Of a DNA stretch of 32,006 bases, positions 31,605-32,006 are shown one piece after another. The DNA comes from Planctomycetota bacterium (lineage in GTDB: Bacteria; Planctomycetota; Phycisphaerae; WQYP01): positions 2,240-34,245 of the forward strand of contig JAKBBN010000035.1 in NCBI GenBank assembly GCA_021808485.1. Reading direction: 5' to 3'. The notes beneath the pieces are model-generated. The model saw only the letters and a program-made list of their open reading frames with translations. It ran no database searches and was not told where the DNA came from. The position numbers and the translations under genes were made by a program. Every line of letters starts with the position of its first letter. Within the stretch, counting starts at the first letter, position 1.

Positions 31605-32006
31605 TTCCAATATTATGCACATCACTGCATATGTCCGCACATAGCGGTAAACCAAGGCTTTTTTCGCTATCACCGTTTTTGGCTTGCGGCCTTGTGCGGT
31701 CACTTTCAGCTGTGGACTGCAGCGCATTCTGCAGCGCGCTGCACTCGGCCTTAACCGGCCCGCTTAACGCCTTGGCGAAATGGGCGTCATTGACGGTCAG
31801 ATAGTGTTCTTGGGCAATCAACTGGCTGTTGCCGATCCACTGGCACACAACGTGCAACGGGTAGCTTTCGGCCAGTTCGGTCTGCCGGCTTGCCCGCAGG
31901 TTGTGGAACAGCTTGGGCCATGGCTTCTGGCCGGAACGCATGATGATCTTCAGGAATTGCGTCCGCAGGTTCACGCTTGCCTGCCGGTATCGCGTGATTA
32001 CCCATG
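31567..32006 (-). CDS. tyrosine recombinase/integrase, C-terminal part (cut by window edge)
   Basis: The frame enters from the right edge and encodes the C-terminal catalytic part of a tyrosine recombinase. Visible are the box II motif FHNLRASRQTEL (HxxR), the HVVCQWIGNS helix, and AQEHYL with the nucleophilic tyrosine. The sequence resembles integrases common in planctomycete genomes. About 60 residues after the tyrosine look non-conserved, and the last residues (IPPTGFEPVYAD) are antisense translation of the tRNA-Glu T arm and anticodon arm; the TGA stop at 31567-31569 is the complement of the anticodon loop. So the tail comes from the insertion site. The integrase points toward the tRNA, the usual layout of a genomic island, whose body would lie to the right. 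The GTG at 31972-31974 is not a start; the frame is open to the window edge. Confidence 0.85.
   Translation of the reverse strand, partial: WVITRYRQASVNLRTQFLKIIMRSGQKPWPKLFHNLRASRQTELAESYPLHVVCQWIGNSQLIAQEHYLTVNDAHFAKALSGPVKAECSALQNALQSTAESDRTRPQAKNGDSEKSLGLPLCADICSDVHNIGIPPTGFEPVYAD

Noticed and set aside
31521..31727. Small minus-strand frame crossing tRNA-Glu (contains PQPDSNRC)
   Set aside because: This is a familiar artefact of translating the antisense strand of a tRNA gene.

Overview
This 32 kb window looks like a GC-rich bacterial chromosome made mostly of core genes, with the edge of an integrated mobile element at its right end. The best taxonomic guess is a member of Planctomycetota, probably Phycisphaerae-like. 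That is an inference from several things together: a meso-diaminopimelate-type peptidoglycan ligase with FtsI and an FtsL-like protein, large secreted glycan-degrading enzymes, a regulatory PTS without a sugar transporter, and an integrase of the type common in planctomycete genomes. No 16S gene or other decisive marker is present.

Layout, left to right. Bases 1-4509 (minus strand) hold a division and cell wall (dcw) segment in the order ftsL-like, ftsI, murE, murF. A short frame resembling the tail of rsmH overlaps ftsL, where a complete rsmH would be expected. Next come a beta-carbonic anhydrase (minus), a secreted SH3-repeat protein (minus), a YmdB-type phosphodiesterase (plus), and a long minus-strand series from about 13.1 kb down to 8.0 kb: hpf, ptsN-like EIIA, HPr, phosphoglucomutase, an MlaD/MCE protein and a methyltransferase. 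A secreted protein of unknown function and endonuclease V follow on the plus strand. A Tat-exported GH106-like glycoside hydrolase faces them, with a strong hairpin at the junction.

The right half carries thiS-thiG (minus), dnaG, dusB and yggS (plus), a ROK regulator and a sialate O-acetylesterase-like enzyme (minus), murI with a HEAT-repeat lipoprotein (plus, overlapping start and stop), and the rplM-rpsI ribosomal operon with a near-perfect promoter and an intrinsic terminator. At 31532-31604 lies tRNA-Glu(CTC). An integrase gene runs in from beyond the right edge on the minus strand and ends inside the tRNA gene, so a genomic island probably begins here.

How the genes work together: the MurE/MurF/FtsI/FtsL set and the distant MurI make and insert peptidoglycan. 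HPr, the PtsN-like EIIA and the ribosome hibernation factor form a regulatory cluster next to a central carbon enzyme (Pgm). GH106, the acetylesterase and ROK suggest use of decorated polysaccharides. Several starts were moved from the longest frame to a start with a proper ribosome binding site; non-ATG starts are proposed for the carbonic anhydrase (TTG), ymdB (TTG), pgm (GTG) and hpf (GTG). I saw no CRISPR array, rRNA gene or insertion sequence. Most of the window is ordinary housekeeping sequence. The best leads for something less ordinary are the tRNA/integrase junction, the rsmH-like remnant, the two well-formed inverted repeats around the GH106 gene, and the unassigned transcript-like stretch before the tRNA.
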